Shown here piece after piece: positions 1 to 10,221 of a stretch of 64,000 bases of DNA. Under the pieces are notes generated by a model. It was given only the letters and a program-made list of their open reading frames with translations, was not told the DNA's origin and made no database searches. The stretch is from CBDHHC01 sp050633205 (GTDB lineage: Bacteria > Pseudomonadota > Alphaproteobacteria > Rhizobiales > CBDHHC01): contig JBOEGA010000050.1 in assembly GCA_050633205.1 (NCBI GenBank), positions 1 through 64,000 of the forward strand, given 5' to 3'. Both the position numbers and the translations under genes were made by a program. Within the stretch, counting starts at the first letter, position 1. Every line of letters starts with the position of its first letter.

Positions 1-100
1 GATCAAAGCTTTCATATTTTTATACAGCGCAACTCACCGATTGTGGCCGGAGTGCGCAATTAATCTTAGTATTTGTGAGTGGTATGATTGAAACTGGTCC

Positions 101-547
101 TCAAGGGACCTTAATAAATCGGACTCGTTTGGAAGACGCATTAAGATGGGCAATGTAGTCGCCGTTCTTAATACGCTTTTTAGCAATAAGATTACCTGTA
201 TAGAAATAAGTCCAAGCCATGATGTCCTGCTCGCCTGTCAGTCTAACTGAAACTTTGCGCCGTTCATAAAGATGAGGTTTTCTCTGAGAAGGTGCACACC
301 CCTCATACTCATCAATGCGGTGCAGCAATGTCACTGTATCATAAATCTGATATATTTCACCAAAAACTTGATTCTTTTCGTGATTGGATGAAATGAGCCC
401 CGGATACTCCCCCAGATCATATAAAATGCCCTGAACAGTTCCACTGCCAAACAACGGAGCATTGTCACCGAGATACTGCCCCATGGGGTGGCCGATTACA
501 CTTAATAATGTACCATAGACAAAGAGGTATTCGGGGTTCTTGCTCAT
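101..547 (-). CDS. gamma-glutamylcyclotransferase-like (AIG2/GGCT fold) protein
   Basis: About 148 residues. The N-terminal VYGTLL motif (residues 10-15) is the gamma-glutamyl-binding loop of the GGCT/AIG2 family, and DEYEG (79-83) supplies the expected catalytic glutamate (E82). Family members cyclise gamma-glutamyl groups to 5-oxoproline; the exact substrate cannot be told from sequence. I chose the ATG at 545-547; in-frame TTG and GTG codons lie just upstream but no clear ribosome site favours them. It is divergent from the crotonase gene. Confidence 0.8.
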   Translation of the reverse strand: MSKNPEYLFVYGTLLSVIGHPMGQYLGDNAPLFGSGTVQGILYDLGEYPGLISSNHEKNQVFGEIYQIYDTVTLLHRIDEYEGCAPSQRKPHLYERRKVSVRLTGEQDIMAWTYFYTGNLIAKKRIKNGDYIAHLNASSKRVRFIKVP

Positions 548-553
548 CAACAC

Positions 554-668
554 ACATTATGTAACATTAAGTCCGCAACTAAAGGAATTTCAGCCCGGTC
601 TATGCATTATATAATGTTATCGTATTTCATAATACAAGGCTGAAACCTTTTAATGGAGGGCATACTCG
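554..668. promoter_or_regulatory. divergent promoter region, GGCT-like / crotonase
   Basis: AT-rich spacer between divergent genes. A TATAAT hexamer lies near 608-613, and a GGAGGG ribosome site at about 655-660 precedes the crotonase ATG at 669. No operator was recognised. Confidence 0.4.
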
Positions 669-1466
669 ATGGATCGGGTTATAATTGAAGAAAAAGATGG
701 AATAGCCTTTGTTACTCTTAACCGTGGTGACAAGCATAACTGTATGGACTTTGACATGCTTAATGCCGTGGTTGCGGCACAGAGGAAAGTCAGGCGGATG
801 AAGCATGTTCGCGCTATTATTCTGCGTGGAGATGGCCCTTCTTTTTGCTCAGGGCTGGATTTTAAAACTTTTTCCAAGCACCCATGGCGCGCTTTTGCAG
901 GATATTTACAGTTATGGCTTCCCTGGCGGAATGTATTCCAGAAATGGTCTATGGGGTGGCGGGATATTCCAGTTCCTGTGATTGCGCTGATGCATGGAAG
1001 TTGCTATGGCGCCGGACTGCAACTGGCCCTTGGGGCTGACATTCGTATTTGTACTCCTGATGCAAAGCTATCCATTATGGAAGGTAAATGGGGACTGACA
1101 CCAGATATGGGAGGTGTGGCGCTGCTTCGGGAGTTAATGCCCATTGATGTTGCCAAAGAACTGACCATGACGGCAAGGGTTTTCAATGGGGAAGACGGTA
1201 AGGAAATCGGGCTGGTTACGCATTTGAGCAGCGATCCTCACAAAAAGGCTATGGAAATATGTGAGGAAATTACTGCCAAATCCCCGGATTCTGTCGGGGC
1301 CAGTAAATATGTGCTGCAGCAGGCCTGGAGTGGCAGTCAGTATCTGGCATTAAGGGCAGAGCGTTTATGGCAGAGGCGGTTGTTTGGAGGCAAAAACTTC
1401 AGGATTTCAGTAGGAAACGGACTTGGGAAAGACAAGAAACCTTTTTTACAGAGACGCTTCAGGTGA
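669..1466 (+). CDS. enoyl-CoA hydratase/isomerase (crotonase) family protein
   Basis: 265 residues, normal crotonase length. The CoA-binding and oxyanion-hole segments are present (GDGPSFCSGLDF, then HGSCYGAGLQLALGADIR around residues 112-130). Both acidic positions of enoyl-CoA hydratase appear kept: the Glu of the MEGKWGLTPDMGG segment and the Glu of AKELTMTARV. The protein most likely hydrates or isomerises an enoyl-CoA, but the PDMGG variant of the usual PGxGG loop leaves the substrate open. A good Shine-Dalgarno precedes the ATG. It converges on glyS. Confidence 0.85.
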   Translation: MDRVIIEEKDGIAFVTLNRGDKHNCMDFDMLNAVVAAQRKVRRMKHVRAIILRGDGPSFCSGLDFKTFSKHPWRAFAGYLQLWLPWRNVFQKWSMGWRDIPVPVIALMHGSCYGAGLQLALGADIRICTPDAKLSIMEGKWGLTPDMGGVALLRELMPIDVAKELTMTARVFNGEDGKEIGLVTHLSSDPHKKAMEICEEITAKSPDSVGASKYVLQQAWSGSQYLALRAERLWQRRLFGGKNFRISVGNGLGKDKKPFLQRRFR

Positions 1467-1471
1467 AGAAA

Positions 1472-1491
1472 CCCCGGGAAGGTTCCCGGGG
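1472..1491. terminator. inverted repeat between crotonase and glyS
   Basis: Perfect 9-bp inverted repeat CCCCGGGAA/TTCCCGGGG with a 2-nt loop, in the 36-bp gap between convergent genes. T-tracts on either side are weak, so it is probably a bidirectional terminator of modest strength. Confidence 0.6.
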
Positions 1492-1502
1492 AAATATCTC
1501 TA

Positions 1503-3553
1503 TCAGCCTTCAATTTTTGAAAAGTCTGCAACTTTTCTTGTCGTTTCGCGGATCAGGGCCAGAAGATTCAGGCGATTTTCACGAACGGCTTTATCCTCGT
1601 CATTTACAATGACATTATCAAAGAAAGAGTCCACAGGTGCGCGAAGTGCTGCGATGGCAGTCATTGCCCCAGCAAAATCTTCAGACTTAATGGCTTTTTC
1701 TGCAGATCTGGTTGCTGCTTCGATGGCCTTGTGGAGTGTCTTCTCGTCATCACCGGAAAGCAGTGAAGTACTGACTTCACCTTCATAGGATGTTTTATCT
1801 TTCTTTTCCTCGATACGAAGGATGTTGGCACCACGCTTAACACCGGCGAGCAGATTGGCTCCATCATCTGTTTCAAGGAATGCACCCAGCGCTTCAACGC
1901 GTTTTACAATCATGAGAAGATCATCCTGACCGCCCAGAGAGAATACAGCGTCAATCAGGTCATGTCTTGCACCACGATCGCGGAGATAAACTTTGAGACG
2001 ATCGGCGAAGAATGAGAGAAGGTCTGCATTATCGCACTGACCAAAATCAGCTCCCCGTTGAGAGGCGAACTGTTTGTGGCTTTCCTCAAACAATGTTGTC
2101 AAAGGCAGGCGCAATTCGTTTTCCTGAATAAGGCGGATTACGCCAAGAGCTGCACGGCGCAGAGCATATGGGTCTTTTGAACCTGTGGGCTTTTCGTCAA
2201 TGGACCAGAAGCCAACAAGCGTATCGATCTTATCTGCAAGTGCAACTGCTATAGATACCGGAGCTGTTGGCACATCGTCACCCTGCCCCTGTGGTTTATA
2301 ATGTTCGGCACAGGCATCGGCTACAGCCTGATCTTTGCCCTGTCTTGCTGCAATATATTGTCCGGCAAGGCCCTGCAATTCAGCAAATTCGTAAACGATT
2401 TCTGACATCAGATCTGCCTTGCAGAGACTGGCTGCCTGTTCTGTTTTTTTGCTGTCAGCTTTGACCATTGGTGCAAGAGTTTTTGCGATGGCCTTGATGC
2501 GCTCTACGCGGTCTTTTTGTGTGCCCAGCTTTTCGTGGAAAGTTACAAGTTCCAGCTTTGGAAGAAGATCTTCCAATGGGCGGTTCTTGTCATTGTCCCA
2601 GAAGAATTTTGCATCTGACAGTCTGGCGCGAATGACACGCTCGTTACCATNNAGGCAATCAGGTTTGAAACGAGCATGAAGTTGTTGGACAGCTCGTCAC
2701 CCTTTTTAACAGAGAAACATTTCTGGTGTGACTTCATGGAAGTTGTCAGCACTTCCGGTGGTACATCCAGAAAGTCCTTGTCGAAGCTGCCCATATAGAC
2801 AGTTGGCCATTCGACCAGGCCTGCTGTTTCTGCCAGTAATGCTGCGTCTTCAACAAGTTTCATCCTTTTCTTTTTGGCAATGGCTTTTGCCTGCTCAAGA
2901 ATAATGGCTTCGCGTTCACCTGCATCGATGATGACTTTTGCGTCTCTAAGCTTGCCTTTATATTCTTCAAAGTTTGAAACTTTTATGGTTTCAGGTGCCA
3001 TAAAGCGGTGGCCTTTGGTCATATTACCGCTTTTGATATCATCAACCTCAAAGGAAATTGTTTTGCCGCCTAATACGCAGATAATTGAATGCAGCGGACG
3101 CACCCAACGAAGTTTTCCTGCACCCCAGCGCATGGATTTAGGCCACGGGAATTTACGGATTACATCAGGTACGATTTCTGCAACGACTTCACCTGTTGCA
3201 CGGCCAGCCTTTTCGATGACTGCTACGTAGAAGTCACCTTTTTTCGGGTCGTTTACGACCTGTGCTTCATCAATGCTGGACAGACCTGCACCACGGAGGA
3301 AGCCCTGAAGTGCTTTTTCAGGTGCGCCAACACGTGGTCCCTTGCGCTCGTCACGGATGTCCGGTGATTTTTTGGGAAGACCTTCAATTACCAAAGTCAG
3401 GCGGCGCGGAGTATGGAAGGTTCTGGTTTCACCATGTTCGATACCAGCTTCTTTCAGGCCTGCGCATACGAGGCGTCTGAAATCATCGGCTGCTTTTGCC
3501 TGCATACGGGCCGGGATTTCTTCGGAGAAGAGTTCTAATAAAAGTTCTGACAT
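1503..3553 (-). CDS. glyS: glycyl-tRNA synthetase beta subunit, frame broken at an NN gap
   Basis: Starts [18 protein letters not shown], the standard GlyS beginning, and ends with the anticodon-binding-like domain. The frame is lost at 2651-2652, where the sequence reads NN. Before it the protein reads ...[10 protein letters not shown]; after it, one frame over, it resumes as [17 protein letters not shown]. Known GlyS proteins carry about seven more residues between these blocks (E. coli type: ANIESKDPQQIISGNE), so the NN most likely stands for roughly 21 missing bases rather than a biological frameshift. The ATG lies directly after the glyQ stop, so glyQS is one transcription unit. The gene should be functional and essential. 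Confidence 0.9.
2651..2652. other. assembly gap (two undetermined bases)
   Basis: Two N characters in the middle of a conserved glyS block. They shift the reading frame and appear to replace conserved codons, so this is an assembly artefact. Confidence 0.95.
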
Positions 3554-3554
3554 A

Positions 3555-4484
3555 TTACGCGCCTCCAGCTTCTGTCTGGAGCCAGGCTGTACAGCAGGCT
3601 TTTGACAGGTCGCGAACACGAAGGATGTATGACTGACGTTCGGTTACCGAGATAACGCCACGAGCATCAAGAAGGTTGAATATATGGGATGCCTTGATGC
3701 ACTGATCATAGGCTGGCAATACACATTGATGCTGATTGCCTCCACTTTCACCAGCTTCCAGTATCGCCTTGCACTCGGCTTCTGCGTTTTTGAAATCAGC
3801 GAAAAGTTTATCTGTATTGGCATATTCGAAATTGTGACGTGAATATTCCTGTTCAGCCTGAAGGAAGACATCGCCGTATTTTACGATTTTATCGTCTTCG
3901 CGACCGTTGAAATTCAGGTCATATACGTTGTCTACGCCCTGACAGTACATAGCCAGACGCTCAAGGCCGTAAGTCAGTTCGCCAGCGACCGGGTTGCAGT
4001 CAAATCCGCCAACCTGCTGGAAATAGGTGAATTGTGAGACTTCCATGCCATCACACCATACTTCCCAACCAAGGCCCCAGGCTCCCAGTGTCGGGCTTTC
4101 CCAATCGTCTTCCACAAAGCGGATATCATGGTTTTTCGGGTCGATTCCAATACGGTACAAGCTCTCCAAATAGAGTTCCTGGATGTTGTCCGGTGATGGT
4201 TTCAGGATGACCTGAAACTGATAATAATGCTGCAGGCGGTTCGGGTTTTCGCCATAACGACCATCGGTCGGGCGACGGGAAGGCTGCACATAGGCTGCAT
4301 TCCAGGGTTTTGGACCTAATGAACGCAGTGTTGTTGCCGGGTGAAACGTACCCGCGCCAACTTCCATATCGTAAGGCTGAAGGATAACACAGCCATAATC
4401 TGCCCAATGGTGCTGTAAAGTTAAGATCAAGTCCTGAAAGGACTTTTCGGGCTTTAAGCCCGCAGGTGCTTTATATTTTGTCAT
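3555..4484 (-). CDS. glyQ: glycyl-tRNA synthetase alpha subunit
   Basis: 309 residues, the usual GlyQ length. Diagnostic segments are present: [37 protein letters not shown] and [19 protein letters not shown], which make up the class II catalytic core for glycine activation. It acts as an alpha2beta2 enzyme with GlyS, which starts immediately after its stop codon. There is no T-box leader, as expected in this group. Confidence 0.97.
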   Translation of the reverse strand: MTKYKAPAGLKPEKSFQDLILTLQHHWADYGCVILQPYDMEVGAGTFHPATTLRSLGPKPWNAAYVQPSRRPTDGRYGENPNRLQHYYQFQVILKPSPDNIQELYLESLYRIGIDPKNHDIRFVEDDWESPTLGAWGLGWEVWCDGMEVSQFTYFQQVGGFDCNPVAGELTYGLERLAMYCQGVDNVYDLNFNGREDDKIVKYGDVFLQAEQEYSRHNFEYANTDKLFADFKNAEAECKAILEAGESGGNQHQCVLPAYDQCIKASHIFNLLDARGVISVTERQSYILRVRDLSKACCTAWLQTEAGGA

Positions 4485-4612
4485 GAAGCCCGCCTAGTTG
4501 CCGCAAGCAATTGAAATTATTTGGTTTGGAACCTAAAGGTGTGTGCGGCTTGGGTCAAGTGGAAGGTGAAGTTTAAGGGAATGGTTTTGAAAGCTGCAGC
4601 TAAACAGGCTTA

Positions 4613-6466
4613 TTAAACAGCCATGGCAACCTGTTCACCAGGGGCTTCGAGAGTAAAAAAGAAAGTTGTGCCGTTTTTGCCATCAGATTCGACCCAGATC
4701 CTGCCACCATGAGTTTCTACTATTTTTTTAACAAAAGTAAGACCTGCACCAGTCCCCACGCCATATTTCTTTTCGTTATGCAGACGTTTGAAGATTTTAA
4801 AGATATCAGCCTGATGTTCTGGTTCTATGCCTATCCCATTGTCCTTTAGATAGAAAACTTTTTCATTTTCATCAGTGTAGCCTATCTCTATAAGTTTTTC
4901 GTAGTTTTCGTTATATTTTATGGAATTGGTAATGAGGTTACGGAATAACTCTCCGACCCGAACAGCATCACAATTGATGACGGGCAGAGGGTTCGGAATA
5001 AATATCTCAACATTTTTTTCTTCCAGACTATCATAGAGAGTATCCATAAGGTCGCTCAGTACCGTATTGAGATCTGTATCTTTAACAGCCAGGCCCTGCT
5101 TGTTCAGAAGAGAGAAATGAAGCAGATCAGAGATGAGTTTTTCCATACGTTTTGACAGGGATTTAAGCCTGTTCAGCTTTTTCTGGCCATCTTCATCAAG
5201 CTTATCTTCATAATCCTCAAGCAAAAAACTGACGTGATTATGAATAGCTCTCAAAGGCTCTTTCAAATCATGTGCCGCAATATGAGCGAAGTCATCCAGC
5301 TCAGAATTTGACTTCATCAGCATTGTTATAAGCTGGTCCTGCTGAGCCTCACTCTCTTCTAGCTGAAGGGTTCTTTCTTCCAGTGAAGACAACATAATGT
5401 TGAATGCTTCTGCCAGCTTACCGATCTCTGCAACACCGGAAATCTCAACCCTATGCCCAAAGTCTCCATCTGAAATTCTAAGTGCTGCACTTCTCAGCTT
5501 TTCAATAGGGGTTGCGAATGTGCGACTTACGATACTTCCAATTGTAAGAATTGCAAGCATGATAGCCAAACCAAAAACTACCAGTTTCTGTACTAATACG
5601 GTTAAAGGGAAAAGCGCATCATCACGGTTAATTTTTGTTACTACTCCCCAATCCAGTTCGGGTATATAAGCAGTAGCTGATAGAATCGGAACCCCTCTAT
5701 AGTCTACATTCTCAAGACCAAAAAGATATACTTGCTTCTTTTGAAGAGCCAGAGAAATCGGCACCTGAGTACTCTCTTTGGGTACAATTATTCTAAGCCC
5801 TTCATTTTTTGCATATCTTAACGGTGTTAAGAAACGGGCATCTCCATTTTCATTTCTTTCTGCAATTGTTGTTTCACCTGTTTTGCCAAGGCCAATATAG
5901 CTTTTGGCAATAGATGTAAGCTCATGGGCATCAATAATTCCGAGCAGAACTCCCAACACCTTTCCGTTCAGTTCGACCGGACCACAAAGTTTCGCATATA
6001 CTTTACTGCCTGCTCCCATCCATATTCTGGAAATTAACACAGACCTCCTTTGCATCACTTCATTTATGTTACAGATTTCTGTACCGGAAATCTGCTCTCC
6101 TACCGATAGTATTCTGCCACCCGAGGGGGAGAACAATGAGATCTGCCTGACCGATGACACGGACCTGACCGCATCATTCATAATTTTTGTCATGCCTTTG
6201 ACATTAGAAACCTCGGGAGTAACCAGATGTTGAGAAAGTAATTTTCTGAACCGGGTACGGCTTGCTATGAGGCGCAGACGATCCCGCCAGGCTTCGGAGA
6301 CATTTATCAGGTCCCGCTTTTTCAAGGCTGCCAAAGCCTGTAGCTCATCACCCCTGATCTGTATCATCTGATTTTTTGAGAAGTTAAAGATAAAAAAACC
6401 AAAGAGTACCAGACCTGTTGCAGCTACTGCCAGGTAAAACATTATAATTTTGGTACTAATACTCAT
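4613..6466 (-). CDS. membrane sensor histidine kinase with HAMP and phytochrome-type kinase core
   Basis: About 617 residues. Order: N-terminal membrane helix (residues 7-27), a long extracytoplasmic sensing region to about 280 (probably Cache-like), a second helix near 285-305, HAMP (305-355), a short coiled coil, and the HisKA box AHIAAHDLKEPLRAI with the phosphoacceptor His near residue 399. The HATPase has N, G1 and G2 boxes (NLITNSIKYN, DNGIGIEP, GTGAGLTFVKKIVE). The HDLKEP variant is typical of bacteriophytochrome-type kinases. No response regulator is adjacent, so it is an orphan kinase. ATG at 6466 is preferred over an in-frame TTG two codons upstream. Confidence 0.88.
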   Translation of the reverse strand: MSISTKIIMFYLAVAATGLVLFGFFIFNFSKNQMIQIRGDELQALAALKKRDLINVSEAWRDRLRLIASRTRFRKLLSQHLVTPEVSNVKGMTKIMNDAVRSVSSVRQISLFSPSGGRILSVGEQISGTEICNINEVMQRRSVLISRIWMGAGSKVYAKLCGPVELNGKVLGVLLGIIDAHELTSIAKSYIGLGKTGETTIAERNENGDARFLTPLRYAKNEGLRIIVPKESTQVPISLALQKKQVYLFGLENVDYRGVPILSATAYIPELDWGVVTKINRDDALFPLTVLVQKLVVFGLAIMLAILTIGSIVSRTFATPIEKLRSAALRISDGDFGHRVEISGVAEIGKLAEAFNIMLSSLEERTLQLEESEAQQDQLITMLMKSNSELDDFAHIAAHDLKEPLRAIHNHVSFLLEDYEDKLDEDGQKKLNRLKSLSKRMEKLISDLLHFSLLNKQGLAVKDTDLNTVLSDLMDTLYDSLEEKNVEIFIPNPLPVINCDAVRVGELFRNLITNSIKYNENYEKLIEIGYTDENEKVFYLKDNGIGIEPEHQADIFKIFKRLHNEKKYGVGTGAGLTFVKKIVETHGGRIWVESDGKNGTTFFFTLEAPGEQVAMAV

Positions 6467-6617
6467 TTGCAAGCCAGCGATACATGCCTATATTCAGGAA
6501 AACTCCAAGGTGAATATGTATCACTGTTATGTTAAATTATGGTTTAACAAATACTAACAATGTTTCTTAAGCCAGGCTGCCATGAATAACGGTAATGACA
6601 TAAACAGCCTGGGCAAC

Positions 6618-6965
6618 CTATTTGCCGGAATACATTTTATTTACTATTTTCCAATCACTTCCTTCTTTTAGAAATCCAAGAAAATCAATAAATTCACTTC
6701 CCAATAATGGGCAATATACTTTTACCATTGCCTGTTCTCCCATGATATCGATTGAGAGAATTTTATAGTTAAAACTATAGCCCTCTTTTTGTGGAACCGG
6801 TCTGGATGCAACAAGATTCAGCCATTCATCTCTTGTACGGCGAATGCCCGGAGCCTTCAGAACCGTATCTTCATGAAAGACAGCCTTCAGCTTCTCTATA
6901 TCTGCCTCGTGGAGGCCTATAAAATAGGCCTCCGTCATTTTGGTTATGATCTGTTTATCTGTCAT
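6618..6965 (-). CDS. SnoaL/NTF2-like small protein
   Basis: 115 residues with the cone-shaped NTF2/SnoaL pattern: an N-terminal helix with YFIGLHEADIEKLKAVFHED, then alternating strands ending in DWKIVNKMYSGK. Such proteins bind or isomerise small molecules, or are of unknown role; no catalytic pair can be assigned. The ATG lies 2 nt after the tautomerase stop, so it is the last gene of the GST - tautomerase - NTF2-like operon and may act on the same small electrophiles. Confidence 0.65.
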   Translation of the reverse strand: MTDKQIITKMTEAYFIGLHEADIEKLKAVFHEDTVLKAPGIRRTRDEWLNLVASRPVPQKEGYSFNYKILSIDIMGEQAMVKVYCPLLGSEFIDFLGFLKEGSDWKIVNKMYSGK

Positions 6966-6967
6966 GA

Positions 6968-7171
6968 TCAGCTTTTCTTTTCTACGCGGCTTTTATAGGT
7001 TTCACCGCCTATACCCCATTTGTCAGTGGGAACCTCTTCGATTACGACCCAAGTAATTTCCGGGTCCTTATTCAGAACATTTTTGATCATGGTTGTTGTC
7101 TGGCTGATAAGAGCATTTGACTGTTCTTCAGTGACTTTATCGCCTGTGACCCTGATTGTTACATATGGCAT
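6968..7171 (-). CDS. 4-oxalocrotonate tautomerase family protein
   Basis: 67 residues starting MPYVTIRVTGDKVTEEQ, so Pro follows the initiator Met. Pro1 is the catalytic base of the 4-OT superfamily after Met removal, and this sets the start at 7171. VVIEEVPTDKWGIGG is the usual C-terminal motif. Likely role: keto-enol tautomerisation of a small dicarbonyl or unsaturated acid. It is the middle gene of the operon headed by the GST. Confidence 0.85.
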   Translation of the reverse strand: MPYVTIRVTGDKVTEEQSNALISQTTTMIKNVLNKDPEITWVVIEEVPTDKWGIGGETYKSRVEKKS

Positions 7172-7181
7172 TATATATTCC

Positions 7182-7781
7182 TTATCCGTTTGCCTGTGCA
7201 GTCGATGCATCAATATAAGACTGGCGTGATTTTACATTTGTGATCATACGTTCTGTATTCTCGCCAAGGGTTATATTTACCGGGAAGTACTGCCCCCAAT
7301 CTGAATAGACAGTCAGAAGAATATCCGCAGGAGAGAGTTTATTACCAACGAGATAATCTCTGCTGCCAATTCTGGTATTAACGATTTCCCAAAGCTGGTT
7401 GATAGAGGCGGCGGCTGTTTCGATAAATGTTTTACGGGCGGCTTCATCAGGAATTGCATTTCCTGCATAAAACAAGCGGCCATATGCCGGATGAACGGTT
7501 GCGTTTGCGAACAGCATTGCTTCAAGGACATCATAACGCTCAGTGCCTTCTGAAGGGAGTAATGTATTATCGTGCTTTTCGAGCAGGTAAAGGAGGATTG
7601 CCACACCTTCAGTCAGTAACTTCTCACCAGTGTGCAGGGTTGGCACTGCGTTTGTTGGATTTATTTCCAGAAAATTTTCAACCGATGCACGATCGATTGC
7701 AGTTACAGGCTGACCAATTTCGTTCAGCACAATATGAGTAGCCAGAGCGCAGGTGCCGGGCGCGTAATAAAGTTTGTACAT
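7182..7781 (-). CDS. glutathione S-transferase
   Basis: 199 residues. An N-terminal thioredoxin-like domain starts MYKLYYAPGTCALATHIVL, the beta-class bacterial GST signature (Tyr/Cys-Ala-Leu), with the cis-Pro motif NAVPTL near residue 48. An all-helical C-terminal domain follows. It probably conjugates glutathione to electrophiles. First gene of a three-gene operon, divergent from a LysR regulator likely to control it. Confidence 0.88.
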   Translation of the reverse strand: MYKLYYAPGTCALATHIVLNEIGQPVTAIDRASVENFLEINPTNAVPTLHTGEKLLTEGVAILLYLLEKHDNTLLPSEGTERYDVLEAMLFANATVHPAYGRLFYAGNAIPDEAARKTFIETAAASINQLWEIVNTRIGSRDYLVGNKLSPADILLTVYSDWGQYFPVNITLGENTERMITNVKSRQSYIDASTAQANG

Positions 7782-7904
7782 TTGTCATCCTTATTTGTTT
7801 GTTTGCCTTGGATGACATGAAGATAGCTATTATTATTGTTTTCATATATAGCATTTATAGAAACTGATTATGCACAATACAGAAACAATAAAGAATGGCG
7901 AATT

Positions 7905-8792
7905 ATGAATAAGCTGCGGGCGATTGAGCTATTTGTAAGACTTGCAGATCTGGGAAGTTTTACACGGGTTGCCGATGAATTTAACAGCTCCAAGTCCTTT
8001 ATCAGTAAGGAAATCAGCCGACTTGAGGAAGAAACAGGCGCGCGTCTTATTCACCGTTCAACCCGCAGTCTGCAACTTACTGAAATTGGAGAGGGGTACC
8101 TTGCGCGATGCCGAAAGCTTTTATTGCAGATGGAGGATGCGGACAGTTTTATTCAGGATATGCAGGGAGCCCCCAAAGGCAAACTGAAGGTTAATGCTCC
8201 CATGACATTAGGACTAACAGATATGGGCCGTGCGTTTGCCGACTTTATGGTGGCCTATCCGGATATTGAAATTGATATGCACCTGAGTGATGAGCCTGTA
8301 GATCTTATTGAGAATGGGTTTGATCTGGGATTCAGGGTCGCCAGCAGGCAGTTTGACAGTCAGTATATCGGGAAAAAGATCTGTCATTTTTCCTATCAGA
8401 TATGTGCATCCCCTGCTTACCTTGAGAAACATAGTTATCTTAAAAGCCCTGCTGACCTCTTGCTGCATAACTGTTTTGTTTACAGCTATTTCAGAGGAGG
8501 GAATGTGTGGCCTCTGGAAGACGGGATACAAGTCAAGGGCAACCTCAGAGTGAACAGCACCATTTTTATGATTGATTGTATTCGTCAAGGACTTGGCATC
8601 GGTTTTCTGCCAGATTTTGCAGCAAGAACTGCGCTCCGCAAGGGTGACATAGTCGAGATACTGGCCGAACATGAAAAGCCACAGTTAACTTTTTATGCCA
8701 TGTACCCGGAACGTCAACATGTTCCACCAAAACTGACGCACTGTATTGAGTTTATGCAGAAATGGTTCAGGGACAGTTTTTCTTATGGGTAG
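7905..8792 (+). CDS. LysR-family transcriptional regulator
   Basis: About 295 residues. Winged helix at residues 1-60 (MNKLRAIELFVRLADLGSFTRVADEF...SKSFISKEISRLEEETGARLIHRSTRS), then a type 2 periplasmic-binding-protein effector domain. I chose ATG 7905 because the family begins there; the upstream in-frame extension is not conserved-looking. It is divergently placed 123 bp from the GST operon, its likely target. Its last 26 bases overlap the convergent oxidase-like gene. Confidence 0.9.
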   Translation: MNKLRAIELFVRLADLGSFTRVADEFNSSKSFISKEISRLEEETGARLIHRSTRSLQLTEIGEGYLARCRKLLLQMEDADSFIQDMQGAPKGKLKVNAPMTLGLTDMGRAFADFMVAYPDIEIDMHLSDEPVDLIENGFDLGFRVASRQFDSQYIGKKICHFSYQICASPAYLEKHSYLKSPADLLLHNCFVYSYFRGGNVWPLEDGIQVKGNLRVNSTIFMIDCIRQGLGIGFLPDFAARTALRKGDIVEILAEHEKPQLTFYAMYPERQHVPPKLTHCIEFMQKWFRDSFSYG

Positions 8793-10194
8793 GGAGAATG
8801 TCTGCTCTTTCTATTTTTCCTGAGTATATCCAAGCGACTACAAAAGGGAGCAGGCTTCCAATCAGTAGGTAGCCGCCAATGTTTGGCAGGCTATTTATTA
8901 AGGTAAACTGATCAGGAAAATCAATACTTGCCCGAAACTGTGCTGCAGTTAAAAACAATGAAGGCATCAGCATAAACAGTATCCCGGTAACTGTCATAAC
9001 CAGATGCAACAATGCAAATTTTGGTGTGTAAGTTTTATTTGTGGAAGGAATGAAAAACGTATAGCAGCCTGCAAAAATCAAGCACATGCATATCATTGAT
9101 ATACCAGTGTTCAGTGTGTTCATTGCCATGGCAGCATCATTTGGAAATTTTGGAGATGCTGACAGGATATTTATAATAAAGCTAACTTCCAATGCTACGA
9201 AAAAAATTATAAAAACAGCACACCATAATACCGGTATCAATTTTTGTATTTTGCCATATATTATTGCGGGTAGGTAATTTGCCATTAGATACATGGTAAC
9301 AACGATATAGAGCCCAATTACGAAAAAATAAATGCCTTCTACAGTAACGGCCTGAAGCTCCTAGGATGCAAAATCAAAAAATGACAGAAGTACAGGGCCA
9401 AATAATCTGAGGATCATCCCTCCACCTATCAACACCAGGAAAACCTGATTTAACAGATAATTACCAGCTCCGGATTTAATAGAAGATGAGACAATAAAAA
9501 CGAATACTCCCATAGAGCAAAGAAAAACAAGGGTTGGGTCCATTGTATATGAAATGTATCGCACCAGATCAAAAGTTTTACCTAAATCATCTGAAATTCG
9601 GAATGGCTGGTTACTTTGCAAAACTGAAAAGTGATATGCCATTATTGACAATATACTGATGCACCCAACTATTGAAGCGACTACATACCACCCAACAAAA
9701 GAGTGTCGATTTTCTGTTTTACCGTTTTTTCTGAATACCAGATAGAGGTAATAAACCGAATTTAAAATTATAGAAAGATACAGACAATAGAACACTAAGT
9801 ATGATCTTATTGGGCCTTCCTTGTACAATAAAACCTCTCGAGGAAGAGAGATCGCAACTGTAGGAATAATCATATTAAAGGCATATGTAACAAAACTCAG
9901 AACAAATAAGACCAATGCTAGCACAGGTACAGGCCACAAGGGCAGAGCGTCTAATTTTAATTCCCTTTGAAAAAGAATATAGCCAAAGCCGCAGAAAAAC
10001 AGTGGCATTAAGATATACTGATTTATCATCACATTTGCATGATATCCAGAAATATTCCCCCAAGCTGATGCCAAAATCGTCCACAGTGCAAAAATTGTAA
10101 CGAAGCTGCAAAACACAAAATACCGATTTGCGATCTGGTGAAAAGTACGCGGCAACAGATAAAAATTCCAGAGTCTTGCTTTTCGGAACTTCAT
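8767..10194 (-). pseudogene. second cytochrome-oxidase-subunit-I-like membrane protein, split by an in-frame TAG
   Basis: Two open segments in one frame, 10194-9364 (277 codons) and 9360-8770 (197 codons), are separated by a single TAG at 9361-9363. Joined they give about 475 residues, close to the 488 of the upstream paralog, with matching landmarks: PLFFCGFGYILF against PFLFAGFGYAFL near the second helix, and a C-terminal block (FPDQF...LPNIGGYLLIGS) against YPEAF...LSSIGSYMLAAS. About 12 helices. No histidine remains at the C-terminal low-spin heme position, and the helix II histidine is off by one residue. It is either a decaying paralog, a sequencing error, or a readthrough product. The 3' part has an ATG at 9294 but no evident ribosome site. 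Confidence 0.7.
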
Positions 10195-10221
10195 TATTTA
10201 TTTCCTGTGTTTCATTTTCTT

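Noticed and set aside
6530..6550. CtrA-like TTAA...TTAAC upstream of the histidine kinase
   Set aside because: The spacer to TTAAC is 8 bases; no exact TTAA-N7-TTAA on either strand.
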